A stretch of 5,750 bases of DNA from Gemmatimonadota bacterium (GTDB lineage: Bacteria; Gemmatimonadota; Gemmatimonadetes; Longimicrobiales; Gaopeijiaceae), in the NCBI GenBank assembly GCA_030550695.1, contig JAUQOX010000185.1, positions 1 through 5,750 on the forward strand, given 5' to 3'. Every line of letters begins with the position of its first letter. Position 1 is the first letter of the stretch. The translations under genes were made by a program, and so were the position numbers. Positions 1-5,626 of the stretch are shown here, in pieces. The notes beneath the pieces were generated by a model. That model searched no databases and was not told where the DNA came from. It saw nothing but the letters and a program-made list of their open reading frames with translations.

Positions 1-1424
1 ATTTCTTCGGGGAGGACGACCAGCAAGTCCTCCAGGGAGCCGGTGACCCGCTCGTGGGCCACAAGACGACCGGTCTCCATTTCGTACAACCAGGCCGACA
101 GGAGAACGCCCTCTCGGGCCAGGGCTAGGGACCCGGTCAGAAGATGGGAGGGAGCTTCCCCTTCCGGGGAAAGCAAGGCCCTTTCCAGGTCCAAGTAGGC
201 TTCGTCGCCCCGGCCTCCGAAGGACATCTCCCTGACGCTGGTGACGGGCAAGCCTGCCAACGCCAGCTCGGTTTGGAGCATGAAGGCCGCAACATAACCG
301 GCGTCCGCGGTGGGGTCGGTCTCCGGCGTGGCGGTGGAAGGGCCGAAAACCTGGAAGTCGAACATCAAGATCTTCCGCACCGGCCGGCTGGGCCGATGTC
401 TTCCCTCTTCCCGGAGTCGCGTCCGGCGGGCTTCATAGTACAACTCCATGAGCCCGGGGTCCTCCACCGAGGGAATCAGGAGGGCGAGGGGACCCCGGTC
501 TTCGGTGGCCAGCAGGGCTTTCAAGGCCTGCTCTGCGCCCATCGTGTCTCCGGCCCTGAAGGCGGAGCGAGCCAGGTAACGAAGCCCCTGCCGCCTCTGG
601 GAAAGGCTCCCTGCCGGTTTCAGGAAGAGAGAAAGGTTCCTCCGGGCCTCCTCCAGGTCTCCCCGGTAGTAGGCTTCGATCCCCAGGCCCAGGGCCACCT
701 CGGTCTCCTCGCCCTGGGGGCCCCGTTCGGGGTCCTGGTTGCCGAAGGCGCCGAAGAGGATCCCCAGCCCCACCAGGGCGGTGATAGCCGCCCCCATTCC
801 CAACGCCACCGCCTGCCCGCGGCTGAGGGGGGAGGGGTGGGCAGGGGGGAGGTCCGAGGTGAGGAACGGGTCGGGCTCCCCTTCCAGCCCCACGGCGTAG
901 AGGGAAAGGGAGCGGCCGAGGCCTTTGAGGCGCCGCTTCCCTTTGGGCACCACGCGGAAGCCGGTGCGGTGGCGTACGCTTTCCAGGGCGAACTCGCTCA
1001 GGAGCACTTGGCCGGGGGCAGCGGCCCCTTGGATCCGGGAAGCGGTGTTGACGCCGTCCCCGAAAACATCCCCATCGGGGGCGGTAAAGATTTCCCCCAC
1101 GTGGAGCCCGATGCGGAGACGAGCCTTGACGGCCTCCGCGGGGGAGGACCGGTGGAAGGCGTCCCGGAAGGCCAAGGCGGCCTCCAGGGCGGCCCCGGCG
1201 CTTTCGAACACGGCCAGGACGCCGTCCCCCACGAACTTGACCACCCGTCCCGACCGTTTTTCCACCTCACGCCGCGCCAAGACCTGGAACTCCGCCACCA
1301 GCCGGAGGGCGGCTTCTTCGTTCCGCTCCGAGAGGACGGTGAATCCCACCACGTCGGCGAACCAGACGGCGGCAAGCCGTCGTTCCGCCGGCGGAGGGGA
1401 GGGGGGCGGCAGTTCCGAGGCCAT
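1..1424 (-). CDS. Membrane-anchored class III adenylate cyclase with TPR-like and TolB-like C-terminal regions (3' end beyond window)
   Basis: Read leftward from ATG at 1424, the frame stays open for 474 codons to the window edge, so the C-terminus is missing. Residues ~15-178 form a class III cyclase homology domain, which makes cyclic nucleotide from NTP. Metal-binding Asp24 sits in FADVVGFT and Asp67 in KFVGDG. The transition-state pair Asn126/Arg130 sits in GDGVNTASRI. Lys63 and Asp119 match the adenine-selecting pair, so the predicted product is cAMP. A single hydrophobic helix (~205-227) follows, then TPR-like helical pairs (~240-310) and, from ~349, a region like the TolB-like domain of cyclase-TPR proteins (KILMFDFQVFG, then HLLTGSLALAREGVLLSAWL and LEDLLVVLPEEI). 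The cyclase domain should be cytoplasmic and the C-terminal part periplasmic. The start is preceded only by a weak AGG; an in-frame TTG 12 codons upstream is an alternative. The gene diverges from the kinase at 1628. Cyclase identity is seen directly; the cAMP product and topology are inferred. Confidence 0.9.
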   Translation of the reverse strand, partial: MASELPPPSPPPAERRLAAVWFADVVGFTVLSERNEEAALRLVAEFQVLARREVEKRSGRVVKFVGDGVLAVFESAGAALEAALAFRDAFHRSSPAEAVKARLRIGLHVGEIFTAPDGDVFGDGVNTASRIQGAAAPGQVLLSEFALESVRHRTGFRVVPKGKRRLKGLGRSLSLYAVGLEGEPDPFLTSDLPPAHPSPLSRGQAVALGMGAAITALVGLGILFGAFGNQDPERGPQGEETEVALGLGIEAYYRGDLEEARRNLSLFLKPAGSLSQRRQGLRYLARSAFRAGDTMGAEQALKALLATEDRGPLALLIPSVEDPGLMELYYEARRTRLREEGRHRPSRPVRKILMFDFQVFGPSTATPETDPTADAGYVAAFMLQTELALAGLPVTSVREMSFGGRGDEAYLDLERALLSPEGEAPSHLLTGSLALAREGVLLSAWLYEMETGRLVAHERVTGSLEDLLVVLPEE

Positions 1425-1516
1425 ACCTGGAAGATGGGCGAGGGCCGGAAGGGAGAGCAAGGAGAAGGAACCGCCCCTGAGAGGGCCCTGCCCGGCTCCT
1501 CCTCGCTCCTGACGGA

Positions 1517-1546
1517 ACCCTTACAGGGGTCGTACCTGGAAAGGGT
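1517..1546. repeat. Imperfect inverted repeat in divergent spacer (possible operator)
   Basis: The arms are ACCCTT-A-CAGG (1517-1527) and CCTG-GA-AAGGGT (1535-1546). They pair over 10 bp around a 7-nt centre, with one unpaired base on the left arm and two on the right. It lies about 82 bp before the kinase start and 93 bp before the cyclase start. That is a suitable place for a dimeric regulator, or for a hairpin in the cyclase leader. There is no T-tract, so it is not an intrinsic terminator. The structure is seen directly; any function is inferred. Confidence 0.4.
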
Positions 1547-1583
1547 CTGCGCCTGTTGCCCGGGTTCCGTGGCCGCCCCTACC

Positions 1584-1611
1584 TTGCCCCGTAGCTCGAC
1601 CGTTTCATAGT
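1584..1611 (+). promoter_or_regulatory. Candidate weak promoter for the kinase-regulator operon
   Basis: TTGCCC (1584-1589) and CATAGT (1606-1611) are separated by 16 bp. Each matches four of six positions of the sigma-70 -35 and -10 consensus. Transcription would start near 1617-1618, giving a leader of only about 10 nt before the GTG at 1628. This fits the absence of a Shine-Dalgarno sequence there. In DNA this GC-rich a match of this quality can arise by chance, and promoter consensus in the likely phylum is poorly known. Confidence 0.25.
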
Positions 1612-1627
1612 CCCTGTCACCGGGCAA

Positions 1628-3346
1628 GTGTCCGTGCCTTCCTCCCCTTCGCCCTCGCCGCTGCGGCCGGGACCGGCCACCCGTTTGGCGTTGGGTTTTC
1701 TGGCCGGAACCGTAGCTCTGTCCCTCTGGCTGGGGGTCCAGGCCCTGCTGGCGGCCCGGTCCCATCGCCGGACCGCGGAGGGGGTCTTGCGGGACTATGC
1801 CCAGATCGCCGTCTCGGAGTTTGCCCGACGGCTGGAGGAGCGCCTGGGGCGAATGGTGTGGGACCTTTTCGAGGAGGTCCCCCCCCGCATCCGGTCCGGT
1901 GTTCCGCCGGGTCCGGAAGTGGTGGCCCGGGAGCTGGGGGGTGCCCTCCGGCGGGCGGGGTGCCGTTGCCAGGACATGAGGACCCGGGGGGCCTACCTGG
2001 TCCTGGATGTGGCCACCGGCGTGCTCCGGGTCCTGCCCGATTCCTTTCCTTCCGAGGAGGCTCGGCGCGCCGTCTCCGTCGCCAAGGCGTGGTGGGAAGC
2101 CAACCCCGCCGAGCGCATCGCCCTTCTTACGGCTTCCGGCGGGGAAGTCCTGGAAGAGCCTGCGTTCCTTGCGTTCAACGTGTCCCTTCAGCCCCGGGGG
2201 AGGGAAGGGGATGCGAGGGCGATCTATGTTTTCCTGGCTCCCCTGAGCGCCCTGGGAGAACTGGTGGGCGGCCTCTATGACGAGATCCCTCTTCTCCCGG
2301 AGGCGATTGCCGGAACCCTCCCCAACGACTCCCTGGTGCACCTGTCCGTTCTGACCCCGGAGGGGGGGCTGGTGTACGCCTCTCCTTCCCCCATCGTCCC
2401 TGCCCTTGTCATGCGGGATACGCTGTCTCGAGAGGGGGGAGGCCTGGTGGTGGAGGGCGGGATTCGTCCCCAAGCGGCCTCCTCGTTGGTCATCGGCGGC
2501 CTCCCCAGGACCCGCCTCCCGTGGTTGATCGCTCTCATGGTCCTGGCCGTCGGGGTGGGGGGGGCGGCGTTCCTGCAACTCAGGAGGGAAGCGGAGCTGG
2601 CCCGCCTTCGGGAGGAGTTCGTGTCCGGAGTCTCCCACGAATTCCGGACTCCCCTCACCCAGCTTCGGATGTTCGGGGAACTCTTGGCCGACGGGAAGCT
2701 GTCCAGGGAGGAGGATCGCCAGAGGGCCGTGGGAGTCGTGAAAAGGGAGGCGGTTCGCCTGAGCCACCTGGTGGAGAATGTCCTCCAGTTCTCGGCACTT
2801 TCCCGGGGGGCACCCTATCTGGGCCCCCGGGAGGTCCTGCAGGTCTCGGCCTTGTTGGCCGAGGTTCTGGAGGCTTTCGCGCCCTTGGCGGAGGCCCGAA
2901 AGACTTCGTGGATGGCCACGGTGCACCCCCCGGAGCTGGAGCTTTGGGGCCACCGTCAGCCCCTTTACCGTATTCTGGCGAATCTGGTGGACAACGCCTT
3001 GAAGTACGGGCGGGAAGGGCAGACGGTGAGGGTGGAAGCCCATCTGGGGGAACGGGGAGTCCGTCTCTGGGTGGAGGACGAGGGGGTCGGCATCCCTCCC
3101 GCGGCTCGGGAAAGGGTTTGGCAGCCGTTCTATCGGCTGCAGCGGGATGCGGACCGGCGCCAGCCCGGAACCGGGGTGGGGCTGGCGGTGGTGCGGGAGC
3201 TGGTGCGGGCCATGGGGGGCAGGGCTTGGATCGAGGATGGGTCCAAGGGAGGGACTCGTGTCGTGGTGGAGCTTCCCTGCGAACCACTCAAGATGGAGGC
3301 GGATTCGGCGCCGCGGGAACCCCTGCCCGTGACGGAAAGACCATGA
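1628..3346 (+). CDS. Membrane-bound sensor histidine kinase of a two-component system
   Basis: 572 residues. It senses an envelope or external signal and phosphorylates the regulator encoded next. One membrane helix lies at ~19-43 and a second at ~298-317. They enclose a ~250-residue periplasmic sensor region that I do not recognise, with a short GCRC motif at 111-114. There is no HAMP domain: a short coiled-coil linker (REAELARLREEF) leads straight into HisKA, with phospho-accepting His337 in VSHEFRTPL. The ATPase domain has an N-box (Asn452 and Asn456 in ANLVDNALKYG), a G1 box DEGVG (484-488), an F-box around Phe501 and a G2 box GTGVGLA (514-520). All catalytic motifs are intact. A Pro-rich ~20-residue tail follows. 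The start is GTG at 1628, the first start codon after an in-frame stop at 1592. It lacks a clear ribosome binding site, and GTG at 1634 is equally possible. Later starts would lose the first membrane helix. The stop overlaps the regulator start (ATGA), implying one transcript and coupled translation. The class is certain; the signal is unknown. Confidence 0.96.
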   Translation: MSVPSSPSPSPLRPGPATRLALGFLAGTVALSLWLGVQALLAARSHRRTAEGVLRDYAQIAVSEFARRLEERLGRMVWDLFEEVPPRIRSGVPPGPEVVARELGGALRRAGCRCQDMRTRGAYLVLDVATGVLRVLPDSFPSEEARRAVSVAKAWWEANPAERIALLTASGGEVLEEPAFLAFNVSLQPRGREGDARAIYVFLAPLSALGELVGGLYDEIPLLPEAIAGTLPNDSLVHLSVLTPEGGLVYASPSPIVPALVMRDTLSREGGGLVVEGGIRPQAASSLVIGGLPRTRLPWLIALMVLAVGVGGAAFLQLRREAELARLREEFVSGVSHEFRTPLTQLRMFGELLADGKLSREEDRQRAVGVVKREAVRLSHLVENVLQFSALSRGAPYLGPREVLQVSALLAEVLEAFAPLAEARKTSWMATVHPPELELWGHRQPLYRILANLVDNALKYGREGQTVRVEAHLGERGVRLWVEDEGVGIPPAARERVWQPFYRLQRDADRRQPGTGVGLAVVRELVRAMGGRAWIEDGSKGGTRVVVELPCEPLKMEADSAPREPLPVTERP

Positions 3347-4035
3347 GCAGGATCCTGGTGGTGGAGGACAACGAGGACCTGGCCTTCGGTCTTCGGGCGG
3401 TCTTTTCTTTCGAAGGCTACGAGGTGGACCTGGCCTTGGACGGGGAGAGGGCTTTGGAAATGTCCCGCGCCCGCCCCCCCGACCTCCTGGTCCTGGACCT
3501 CATGCTCCCGGGAAAGTCCGGATTCGAGGTGCTGAGGGAGCTCCGCAAGGCGGGTCAAGACTTTCCGGTCCTGGTGCTCACGGCTCGAAGCCAGGAGACC
3601 GATGTGGTCCTGGGGTTCGACCTGGGTGCCGACGATTACGTGGTAAAACCGTTTTCCACGGCCGAGCTCCTGGCCCGGGTCCGGGCCCTCCTCCGTCGGC
3701 TGCGGCGAGGCTCGCCAACGACCGCGGACCCGGTTTGGAAGCGTTTCGGGGACGTCGAGGTGTGCCGCGCCACCCGGACCGTCCGACGCCGGGGCTGGCC
3801 TGTGGAACTGACCCCCAAGGAGTTCGACCTTCTGGTGGCTCTCCTGGACCGGAAGGGAGCGGTGGCCACCCGGCGGGAGCTCCTGAAGGAGGTCTGGGGC
3901 TACGCTTACGCGGACATCCACACCCGGACGGTAGACGTGCACATGGCGGAACTGCGGAGGAAGTTGGAGGAGAACCCGTCGAAGCCGGTGCACCTCCTTA
4001 CGGTCCGGAAGACCGGCTACCGCCTGCAACCCTAG
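3343..4035 (+). CDS. OmpR/PhoB-family response regulator
   Basis: 230 residues, the usual length for the family. The receiver domain (1-~120) carries the acidic pair Glu8-Asp9, phosphoacceptor Asp52 in VLDLMLPGKSG, Thr80, Tyr99 and Lys102 in DDYVVKPF, so every switch residue is present. The C-terminal winged-helix domain (~132-230) has the typical ELTPKEFDLL start, recognition-helix region TRTVDVHMAELRRKL and closing hairpin VRKTGYRL. It is predicted to be phosphorylated by the kinase just upstream and to bind direct-repeat DNA sites as a dimer. ATG at 3343 overlaps the kinase stop by 4 bp (ATGA), with GGA six bases before it, so translation is probably coupled to the kinase. The same frame is open far upstream inside the kinase gene, but that part does not read as protein. 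Targets are unknown; the gene at 4208 and the divergent cyclase are the nearest candidates. The family assignment is very secure; the regulon is inference. Confidence 0.98.
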   Translation: MSRILVVEDNEDLAFGLRAVFSFEGYEVDLALDGERALEMSRARPPDLLVLDLMLPGKSGFEVLRELRKAGQDFPVLVLTARSQETDVVLGFDLGADDYVVKPFSTAELLARVRALLRRLRRGSPTTADPVWKRFGDVEVCRATRTVRRRGWPVELTPKEFDLLVALLDRKGAVATRRELLKEVWGYAYADIHTRTVDVHMAELRRKLEENPSKPVHLLTVRKTGYRLQP

Positions 4036-4061
4036 GGCGATCGCCCCCCCCCGGAGGCGGG
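4036..4061. repeat. GGCGATCGCC palindrome plus nine-C tract
   Basis: Starting one base after the regulator stop codon is the 10-bp perfect palindrome GGCGATCGCC. Its final CC begins a homopolymer of nine C (4044-4052). The end of that run forms a 4-bp stem, CCCG/CGGG, with a GAGG loop (4050-4061). The palindrome contains the octamer GCGATCGC, known as HIP1 in cyanobacteria, but a single copy here says nothing about origin. The C-tract is prone to slippage and to sequencing error. No role is assigned. Confidence 0.5.
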
Positions 4062-4086
4062 AAATCTTACGCATTCCTGACGTTTA

Positions 4087-4111
4087 CCGCCGTGTCGGAG
4101 CACGGTAGCGG
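4087..4111. repeat. Inverted repeat upstream of the barrel-protein gene
   Basis: CCGTG (4090-4094) and CACGG (4101-4105) are perfect inverted arms around a 6-nt centre, TCGGAG. The pairing can extend through a G-T wobble and CCG/CGG (4087-4089 with 4109-4111) if a short bulge is allowed. It lies about 100 bp before the start at 4208. It could be a transcription factor site or a weak hairpin ending the kinase-regulator transcript; only a short T-containing stretch (TAGTTTG) follows. The half-site spacing is GTG-N6-CAC, two bases shorter than the GTG-N8-CAC of a CRP site. Confidence 0.35.
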
Positions 4112-4197
4112 GCCTAGTTTGTCCCCTGGGAAGAGGGTGGAGGAGGGGTGGCACGCTTTTCTTGGCAGGCGCCGCGGGAGCAAGAACAGCGGTTTGC

Positions 4198-4203
4198 GGA
4201 GGT
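4198..4203 (+). promoter_or_regulatory. Ribosome binding site deciding the barrel-protein start
   Basis: GGAGGT lies four bases before ATG at 4208. It supports this start over the in-frame GTG at 4148, which would put a charged 20-residue extension in front of the signal peptide. A purine-rich GGAGGAGGGG also precedes the GTG, so the longer form cannot be fully excluded. Confidence 0.7.
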
Positions 4204-4207
4204 GCTC

Positions 4208-5527
4208 ATGGGCAAGCTGGTCGTTTGGCGGCGTGTCGGAACAGGGTCCGCTCTTTGGGTATTGGCTCTCGTCCAGCCGGTGGTGGCCCTCCAGGGTCAA
4301 ACCCCCTCTCCGACCCAGGGCCAACCCCAGGAGGGAGCCTTACGGGTGTTCCTGGACTGTCCCCGCTGTGATTTCGACTATTTCCGACAAGAGGTTCCCT
4401 TCGTGAGCTGGGTCAGGGACCGCATGGACGCCGAGCTGCACGTGTTGGTCACCCTCCAGCCTACGGGCGCCGGGGGGGTGGAATACACCTTCCACTTCCT
4501 GGGCCAGGGTAGGTGGGCGACCCGCCGGGACACCCTGGTCTACGTGTCCCTGCCTGACGAGACCGCCGACGAGATCCGCGCCGGTCTGGTTCGAGTGTTC
4601 AAGTTGGGGGTGGTTCCCTTTGCCGCCGCCACCCCTGTGGGGAGGCTGTTGGACGTGAGGTACCAGGCCCCCCGCCAGGCCAGGCGGCCCGAGGAAGTGG
4701 CCGATCGCTGGAATCTTTGGGTTTTCGAAACGCGGGTCAGCGCCGACGTCTCAGGAGAAAGCCGCACCAGCGAGCGCTCCTTCGAGGGGTCGGTGGGCGC
4801 CAACCGGACCACCGAAGCCTTCAAGATCGATCTGAGCCTCAGGGGGTCCTACGACCAGAGGAAGTTCGAGCTTTCCAGCGGCCGGAAGATCACCAGCACC
4901 GCCCAGAACCACGCCCTGCAAGGAACCGCCGTGTGGAGTTTGGGACCCCACTGGTCGTTCGGGTTGAACGGATCGGCCACGCGATCCACCCGCCTGAACC
5001 AGGATCTGGCCTTGCGGGTGGGGCCGGCCTTGGAGTACAACATCTATCCCTATGCGGAGGCTACCCGCCGCCAGCTCACGTTCTTCTATACCCTCGAGGC
5101 TGCCCATTTCGACTACGAGGAGCTGACCCTCTTCGACAAGACGCAAGAGGAGAGGCTGCAACAATCATTCGAGTTGTCAGCAGCTTACGAGCAGCCATGG
5201 GGTGAAATCGACGCCTCGGTGGAGTGGACGAACTTCCTGGACCGGTTCTCCCAGCATCGGCTGGATGTGTTCGGTCGTTTCGAGATCCGCCTGTTCCGCG
5301 GTTTGAGCCTTGACCTCGAGGCGAGCGCGGCGCGGGTGAAAAACCAGATCTATGTGCCCCGGGAGGACATCCCCGACGAGGACGTGCTCCTGGAGCGCCG
5401 GCAGTTGGGGACGGACTTCGAGTACTCCTTCGAAGTCGGCTTCTCCTACCGTTTCGGTTCCATCTTCAATAACGTGGTGAACCCCCGGATGCGGAGGGGA
5501 CGGGGCGGTGGGGGATGGTGGGGTTGA
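4208..5527 (+). CDS. Exported protein with CPRC N-terminal domain and outer-membrane beta-barrel
   Basis: 439 residues from ATG 4208. A signal peptide is evident: basic WRR, a hydrophobic core (~14-28), and likely cleavage near VALQG (26-30). A Gln/Pro-rich linker follows. The next domain (~44-170) starts RVFLDCPRCDFDYFRQE, with Cys51 and Cys54 in CPRC, followed by a conserved-looking FVSWVRDRMDAELHVLVT and a segment of alternating strands. From ~178 to ~425 there are repeated amphipathic strands with aromatic girdle residues and turn-rich loops, such as FETRVSADVSGES, WSFGLNGSAT, LTFFYTLEAAHF and FEVGFSYRFGS. This is typical of an outer-membrane beta-barrel of roughly ten or more strands. 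The end, SIFNNVVNPR plus a Gly/Arg-rich WWG tail, lacks the usual terminal Phe. I recall similar proteins of unknown function in Gemmatimonadota and Bacteroidota, but give no family name. The CPRC pair could form a disulfide or bind metal. It follows the two-component genes by 172 bp and may be their output. Export and barrel are well supported; function is unknown. Confidence 0.87.
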   Translation: MGKLVVWRRVGTGSALWVLALVQPVVALQGQTPSPTQGQPQEGALRVFLDCPRCDFDYFRQEVPFVSWVRDRMDAELHVLVTLQPTGAGGVEYTFHFLGQGRWATRRDTLVYVSLPDETADEIRAGLVRVFKLGVVPFAAATPVGRLLDVRYQAPRQARRPEEVADRWNLWVFETRVSADVSGESRTSERSFEGSVGANRTTEAFKIDLSLRGSYDQRKFELSSGRKITSTAQNHALQGTAVWSLGPHWSFGLNGSATRSTRLNQDLALRVGPALEYNIYPYAEATRRQLTFFYTLEAAHFDYEELTLFDKTQEERLQQSFELSAAYEQPWGEIDASVEWTNFLDRFSQHRLDVFGRFEIRLFRGLSLDLEASAARVKNQIYVPREDIPDEDVLLERRQLGTDFEYSFEVGFSYRFGSIFNNVVNPRMRRGRGGGGWWG

Positions 5528-5626
5528 CGATGGCCCGGGATGGCGGGAGGGGACGGGCGCCGGTCCCGTAGAGCGTCGGGACCCTACGGGCCTCGACAAC
5601 AAGAAGAGCCCTGGGAAGGGGGGCGG
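5528..5626. other. Short intergenic gap with overlapping inverted repeats
   Basis: This 99-bp gap separates the barrel-protein stop from the next start. It holds two overlapping hairpins (5562-5590) and a purine-rich ribosome binding region just before 5627. The reading frame of the next gene is open through the whole gap, with an in-frame ATG at 5540, but the residues it would add (Gly-, Arg- and Gln-rich) do not look like part of the downstream family. No T-tract terminator is present. Confidence 0.5.
5562..5590. repeat. Two overlapping, mutually exclusive hairpins
   Basis: Stem A is GGTCCC (5562-5567) with GGGACC (5578-5583) around a 10-nt loop. Stem B is CCCGTAG (5565-5571) with CTACGGG (5584-5590) around a 12-nt loop. 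Both are perfect, and they share bases 5565-5567, so an RNA could form one or the other. No T-tract follows. They may stabilise the end of the upstream message or form a switch before the next gene. The structures are seen directly; any role is inferred. Confidence 0.45.

Larger units (their letters stand above)
1425..1627. other. Divergent intergenic spacer between cyclase and kinase genes
   Basis: This 203-bp spacer must hold the start signals for both the leftward cyclase and the rightward kinase. No gene of its own is convincing: frames open through it continue from antisense reading of the flanking genes. It contains an imperfect inverted repeat (1517-1546), a weak rightward promoter-like pair (1584-1611), and an 8-bp inverted pair, TTGCCCGG at 1556-1563 and CCGGGCAA at 1620-1627. 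The second arm directly abuts the kinase GTG. Further TGCCCGG (1489-1495) and TTGCCCC (1584-1590) copies occur. No CRP-type GTGA-N6-TCAC site was found. I could not identify a confident leftward promoter. Confidence 0.6.
4036..4207. other. Intergenic region between regulator and barrel-protein gene
   Basis: In order this gap holds: a perfect 10-bp palindrome directly after the regulator stop (4036-4045, with core GCGATCGC), a run of nine C (4044-4052), a small CCCG/CGGG hairpin (4050-4061), a locally AT-richer stretch (about 4061-4088), an inverted repeat (4090-4105), a purine-rich stretch with a GTG at 4148, and the GGAGGT ribosome binding site of the next gene. No convincing terminator with a T-tract and no good -35/-10 pair could be found, so whether the downstream gene is part of the two-component operon is undecided. 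Confidence 0.6.

Noticed and set aside
1424..1541. Direct repeat TACCTGGAA at 1424-1432 and 1533-1541 in the divergent spacer.
   Set aside because: The core ACCTGGAA also occurs inside the cyclase coding region (near 350 and 1282), so it is a commonly recurring word here rather than a spacer-specific site.
144..1610. Long plus-strand open frame of 488 codons opposite the cyclase gene.
   Set aside because: It is antisense to a clear cyclase with all catalytic residues. Its translation is rich in Gly, Pro, Arg and Gln with no domain or motif. Strong GC bias at third codon positions makes long antisense frames common.
998..3043. Minus-strand open frame of 681 codons spanning the divergent spacer and the kinase gene.
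   Set aside because: It overlaps two well-supported genes in other frames and shows low-complexity Pro/Gly/Arg/Gln composition. No recognisable domain; a by-product of high G+C.
2521..3342. In-frame extension of the response regulator upstream into the kinase gene.
   Set aside because: The translated extension is Gly-rich noise, while the receiver domain begins exactly at ATG 3343 with the expected RILVVEDNEDL and normal family length.
4090..4105. Possible CRP-type cAMP receptor site, tempting because of the nearby cyclase.
   Set aside because: The arms give GTG-N6-CAC, whereas CRP sites have GTG-N8-CAC within GTGA-N6-TCAC, and the flanking A and T are absent.
4036..4111. Intrinsic terminator after the response regulator.
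   Set aside because: The hairpins present are short and none is followed by a real T-tract.
4148..4207. Longer start for the barrel protein at GTG 4148.
   Set aside because: It would add a charged 20-residue stretch before the signal peptide. ATG 4208 has its own GGAGGT and places the signal peptide at the N-terminus. Not fully excluded.
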